From an uncultured Lachnospiraceae bacterium (lineage in GTDB: Bacteria; Bacillota; Clostridia; Lachnospirales; Lachnospiraceae): a stretch of DNA of 64,000 nucleotides. Below, in pieces: positions 61,486 through 64,000 of this stretch. A program made the position numbers and the translations under genes. The first letter of the stretch is position 1. Each line of letters opens with the position of its first letter. Under the pieces are notes generated by a model. The model had not been told where the DNA came from, did not search any database, and saw only the letters and a program-made list of their open reading frames with translations. The stretch is from positions 87,592 to 151,591 of the forward strand of contig CANQYY010000004.1 in NCBI GenBank assembly GCA_947628225.1. The letters run 5' to 3'.

Positions 61486-62624
61486 TTTTTAGTCATCCCT
61501 TCCTCCATGTTCACAAATAGATCATCTTCTTGTGTAAAAATATTCATAAAATTTTCCCTCATTGCTGATATTGTATATTTACTGCTTTCCAGGCAATCCA
61601 TTTTATCTTCCCATTCAAATCCTTTTTCCGTAATCGCCGTTGCCCAATCTATGGCTGAACCTTCCGCAGGCAAAAATGTTACGCGTCCAGTAACATTCGT
61701 TTCCTTTGGAACAACATCTTTTGTTGTAAAACAAGGCAATCCTGCAGCCTGTGCCTCAAGAAGCACAATACCAAAACCTTCATATCTTGAAGGCAAAACA
61801 AAGCAGTCCATCATCTGCATGAAGTCTGATACATTGTTTACTTCCCCTGCAAAAATAATTTTTTCCACAACTTTCAGTCGTTTTGATAATTCCCGGCACG
61901 CTTCTTCCTCTTTTCCTTTTCCTACAATTAGCAACCTCGCATTTGGGATCAAATCACAAAACCTGGCAAATATTTCAATAAGAAACTCCGGATTCTTTTC
62001 GATTCTCAATCCGCCGCAATATCCCATAACAATTTCATCATATCCAATATCATATCTTTTCCGCATTTCTTCCCGCTTATTTCTGTTTCTTGCAAATTCC
62101 TTAAAATCAACCGCATTGGGAATTATCACTGCATCCTTATTATGATACCCCCACTGGCTGGCAAGTGTCGAACAGGCAAGAAAATGGGTAACTACTTTTT
62201 TCTTTGTCAAATGAAAAAAAATTTCAAATATTTTTTGTTTTAACGTAGGAAGATGCTGATAACCACTACTATGTATATGTATCATACGATATGGTAAATT
62301 TCTGCGAGCCGCTTCAACCAACAAACGGTATGCTGAATGGATATTTTGCAAATTAACGTAGACTCCGGACCATTCAGGATGACAATCAAACAATTCCTTT
62401 ACCGTTATGTAATTTTTTTTATATCTATCCCTTAACATAAAATATTCGTTATAAATCTTCCCACCTTGCGTTAATATCTCCTGTGCATAGGGAATTTCCC
62501 CCGCATCATGATTGAACAAAAAATCAAATTGAATTTTGGACTTGTCGATTGCTCCATATAATGTCAGTAAATATTTTTCAGTCCCTCCAAGATCAGAATC
62601 TGCTCCATAAACTAATAATCGCAA
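61482..62624 (-). CDS. GT4 family glycosyltransferase
   Basis: 380 residues from TTG (62622-62624), nine bases after GGAGG. GT-B: LLVYGADSDLGGTEKYLLTL, HIHSSGYQHLPTLKQ, IPNAVDFKEFARN, LLIVGKGKEEEA, and VLPSRYEGFGIVLLEAQAAGLPC with the EX7E donor site. Its N-terminal pattern is like that of many capsule GT4s with GalNAc or hexose donors, but the donor is not determinable. First intact gene of the third polysaccharide operon. Confidence 0.87.
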   Translation of the reverse strand: MRLLVYGADSDLGGTEKYLLTLYGAIDKSKIQFDFLFNHDAGEIPYAQEILTQGGKIYNEYFMLRDRYKKNYITVKELFDCHPEWSGVYVNLQNIHSAYRLLVEAARRNLPYRMIHIHSSGYQHLPTLKQKIFEIFFHLTKKKVVTHFLACSTLASQWGYHNKDAVIIPNAVDFKEFARNRNKREEMRKRYDIGYDEIVMGYCGGLRIEKNPEFLIEIFARFCDLIPNARLLIVGKGKEEEACRELSKRLKVVEKIIFAGEVNNVSDFMQMMDCFVLPSRYEGFGIVLLEAQAAGLPCFTTKDVVPKETNVTGRVTFLPAEGSAIDWATAITEKGFEWEDKMDCLESSKYTISAMRENFMNIFTQEDDLFVNMEEGMTKK

Positions 62625-62641
62625 TTTTATCTGCCTCCATC

Positions 62642-62782
62642 TTAATTTTCATTATCCTTTTTTGCTCCATATGGCAGGAGTTGTGAAGTCAAAAATATTG
62701 GAGATGAAATATAACCGTTTAATGGATGTACTTCCGTCACTGCATAAAGAAACCATGTTATGATAAAAGCACAAATCCTCAC
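62642..62782 (-). pseudogene. Probable C-terminal remnant of a membrane polymerase-like gene
   Basis: The minus frame from 62782 to 62642 encodes 46 plausible residues: a hydrophobic helix (ICAFIITWFLYAVTEV) followed by HPLNGYISSPIFL and a Lys/Asp end, then a stop 17 bases before the GT4 start. The frame is open back to a stop near 62807 with no good start or ribosome site, so it is the tail of a larger gene cut at the 5' side. The character (membrane helix, position in a polysaccharide operon) fits a Wzy-type polymerase, which the operon now lacks. Family assignment is a guess. Confidence 0.4.
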
Positions 62783-62793
62783 ATCGTTTTTCT

Positions 62794-62822
62794 TTGACAG
62801 TTTATAAAAACAGTCCTGTCAA
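62794..62822 (-). repeat. Inverted repeat in the leader of the third polysaccharide operon
   Basis: TTGACAG (62794-62800) and CTGTCAA (62816-62822) are perfectly inverted with a 15-base centre, about 60 bases after the predicted transcription start (62880). Could be an operator or an RNA hairpin of regulatory use. Confidence 0.4.
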
Positions 62823-62886
62823 TCCCCAGAACGAGGTCTACTGAACATTTTTTATATTATGACGGAATTCCCACTGAATCGAAAGA

Positions 62887-62915
62887 AGTATACCATACCT
62901 CCACGGTATATGCAA
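62887..62915 (-). promoter_or_regulatory. Sigma-A promoter with palindromic operator in the spacer
   Basis: Minus strand TTGCAT (62910-62915) and TATACT (62887-62892), 17-base spacing. The spacer holds the dyad ATACC-5-GGTAT (62895-62909), overlapping TATACC/GGTATA copies, which would place a repressor or activator directly on the promoter. Drives the third polysaccharide operon after a ~255-base leader. Confidence 0.65.
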
Positions 62916-63017
62916 GTACTAAAATTTTCATATTTTACAGGGTTTGCAGAGTTACAATTGATATGACGCTTTCCGCTGTACAAAGGCGGATTTCGCTAAA
63001 CTTCCTTCCTTTTATAA

Positions 63018-63044
63018 CAAAAAAAGAACTACCGAAGTAATTCT
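63018..63044 (-). terminator. Rho-independent terminator of the small membrane protein gene
   Basis: On the minus transcript AGAATTAC-TTCG-GTAGTTCT forms an 8-base-pair stem with a UUCG loop, then seven T. It follows the stop at 63061 by 17 bases. Confidence 0.85.
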
Positions 63045-63060
63045 CCTTTTGCAACAATAT

Positions 63061-63543
63061 TCATTTTTCTTCAAACTCTTCTCTGTTTTCCGTTATGTAA
63101 TTCATGTACTCCTGTATCGTATAAGAATCTCCACGCAGTATTGCCATTTCAATAAAATGCGGCACTTTATTCTTTTTGGGATGCTTTTTAACCCACTCCA
63201 TATACATTTGAGTTTCCTTAACATTCTTTTCATTTTGCAATATAAATTGAAGAGCTTTATATCTGCGGTATTTTAATTCATCCTCTTGCGCCATACTGTA
63301 TTCTTTTTTCAACTTAATGTATTTTCTAGTGACCAGTATCAGGATAAATACCGCCATTATGCAAAATATACAAGCAATAATCCTTATAATCCATTGAGAA
63401 AGAGCATCTCCTGTTTGAATGGAAAAACAGAAAATGCAAACGATAATCAATACCAAAAAAAATATATAATCCGGAATAGAGCCATATTTTGGTTTTTCCG
63501 GAAGTTCTACTTGCTTAGCTATTTTCTCTATATCATTATACAT
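63061..63543 (-). CDS. Small two-helix membrane protein of unknown function
   Basis: 160 residues with AAGGAG ten bases before ATG. Soluble N-terminal ~25 residues (VELPEKPKYGSIPDY), two hydrophobic helices (about 27-47 and 54-74), then a charged helical C-terminal half (YIKLKKEYSMAQEDELKYR, MYMEWVKKHPKKNKV). No recognised domain. Monocistronic: its own promoter 63603-63629 and terminator 63018-63044. AT-rich relative to its neighbours. Confidence 0.75.
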   Translation of the reverse strand: MYNDIEKIAKQVELPEKPKYGSIPDYIFFLVLIIVCIFCFSIQTGDALSQWIIRIIACIFCIMAVFILILVTRKYIKLKKEYSMAQEDELKYRRYKALQFILQNEKNVKETQMYMEWVKKHPKKNKVPHFIEMAILRGDSYTIQEYMNYITENREEFEEK

Positions 63544-63546
63544 ATT

Positions 63547-63576
63547 ATCCAGACTCCTTTCAACGCCGGGAATAGT
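63547..63576. repeat. Imperfect direct repeat, copy 1
   Basis: ATCCAGACTCctTTCAACGcCGGgAATA here recurs as ATCCAGACTCTTCAACGtCGGaAATA near 63902-63927 (copy 2), with two inserted bases and two substitutions. Copy 1 covers the ribosome site and leader of the small membrane protein gene. Confidence 0.6.
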
Positions 63577-63602
63577 ATTAAGGTTTGCTTGTCTTTTTTC
63601 AT

Positions 63603-63629
63603 CTTATACTATCTTTCCCACAAAATCAA
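63603..63629 (-). promoter_or_regulatory. Probable promoter of the small membrane protein gene
   Basis: Minus strand TATAAG (63603-63608) with a TTGATT (63624-63629) 15 bases upstream; the spacing is short, so this is a moderate match. Confidence 0.4.
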
Positions 63630-63712
63630 GCTTTTTGGAACTTTTGCCCCTTGTTTCTTTTTCGTCTACTTTCCTCATTTTATTTTAATTCATGAAAAAT
63701 ATAAAAAAGAAA

Positions 63713-63747
63713 ACCACCCCAAAACTTTGATCGAGCAAAAGGGTGGT
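63713..63747 (-). terminator. Terminator-like inverted repeat near the right end
   Basis: Arms ACCACCC (63713-63719) and GGGTGGT (63741-63747), 21-base loop. On the minus transcript GGGTGGT is followed by TTTTCTTTTTT, so it probably ends a gene lying beyond the right edge; the plus reading (CTTTCTTAT) is weaker. Confidence 0.55.
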
Positions 63748-64000
63748 CTTTCTTATATGTCTACTATAACATGTTGTTTTTATTTTTTTAAGAAGAAAAT
63801 CTTTTCCGGTATAATTCCATATTCATGGAAATATAGGTTTTATACGCTTGTATTACATTCAAGAAACACTGTATTTATCAGCATTTCAAGCCTTTTTACT
63901 TATCCAGACTCTTCAACGTCGGAAATACCCAAGAGGATAAAGTATTATCCCCCATTATAGGGTATTATCCCGTATTTGCCGCATTTCTGAAATGTATTAT
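63748..64000. other. AT-rich end region without a recognisable gene
   Basis: All six frames are broken by stops or lack a start with a ribosome site. Present are copy 2 of the direct repeat (63902-63927) and two GTATTATCCC words (about 63941-63951 and 63962-63971) around an ATTATAG. No RNA gene or mobile-element end was recognised; it may be the 3' flank of a gene to the right. Confidence 0.5.

Noticed and set aside
63286..63960. 224-codon plus-strand open frame
   Set aside because: Antisense to the small membrane protein gene and its promoter and terminator; composition is AT-driven and no ribosome site is seen.
1..64000. CRISPR array, tRNA/rRNA genes, insertion sequences or prophage
   Set aside because: No regularly spaced repeats, no recognisable RNA gene and no transposase or integrase motifs on either strand by eye.

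Overview
The window looks like a chromosomal segment of a Gram-positive anaerobe of the Clostridia, most likely Lachnospiraceae; the genus is not resolved. Support comes from teichoic-acid genes (TagB/D/G/H and TarI/J/L types), CpsB/C/D-type tyrosine phosphoregulation, two LCP ligases, a CdaA/CdaR diadenylate cyclase pair, BspA-like secreted proteins, strong AGGAGG ribosome sites and consensus sigma-A promoters. Nearly the whole window is a composite cell-surface polysaccharide locus.

Left end (1-5311): a partial undecaprenyl-phosphate glycosyltransferase gene points left. Divergent from it is a four-gene plus-strand operon with KdsB-like and KdsC-like genes, a DRE-TIM aldolase fused to a DUF115-like domain, and a TagF-N/DUF115-like protein. 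It looks like a pathway for making and transferring a CMP-activated 3-deoxy-ulosonic acid. No KdsA or KdsD is visible, which is unusual in a Gram-positive.

5327-26283 (minus): a teichoic-acid/surface-glycan supercluster read from a strong promoter at 26320-26348, with internal promoters near 23.15 kb and 18.0 kb. In transcription order: TagG/TagH exporter, TagD, TagB, LCP ligase, aminotransferase, PglC-like initiating transferase, polymerase/ligase, a GT2-CDP-ribitol/glycerol polymerase fusion, TarI/TarJ, a GT2, a YfhO/CsbB-like/GtrA glycosylation trio around a VioA-like aminotransferase and hexapeptide acetyltransferase, and a second TarI paralogue.

26.5-33.5 kb: housekeeping genes, namely a carboxyltransferase (plus strand) and a minus operon of two membrane proteins, cdaA, cdaR and leuA. 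33.6-36.2 kb: a secreted BspA-like protein with ten cysteine-pair repeats, expressed from a consensus promoter through a probable c-di-GMP-I riboswitch.

36.3-52.0 kb (minus): a Wzy-type exopolysaccharide operon starting with cpsB, LCP, cpsC and cpsD, then a small LRR protein, a WbaP-type initiating transferase, five glycosyltransferases, a radical SAM enzyme, Wzy, LicD and a PIG-L deacetylase. It has no flippase of its own.

52.3-54.7 kb: XRE regulator, LysR regulator and EamA transporter. 54.7-62.9 kb (minus): a third polysaccharide operon with a probable truncated polymerase remnant, GT4, pyruvyltransferase, Wzx flippase, ThDP enzyme, sugar-nucleotide reductase and a QueC-like PP-loop protein. 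The right end has one small membrane protein and about 450 bases without a recognisable gene. No rRNA, tRNA, CRISPR array, transposase or integrase was recognised.
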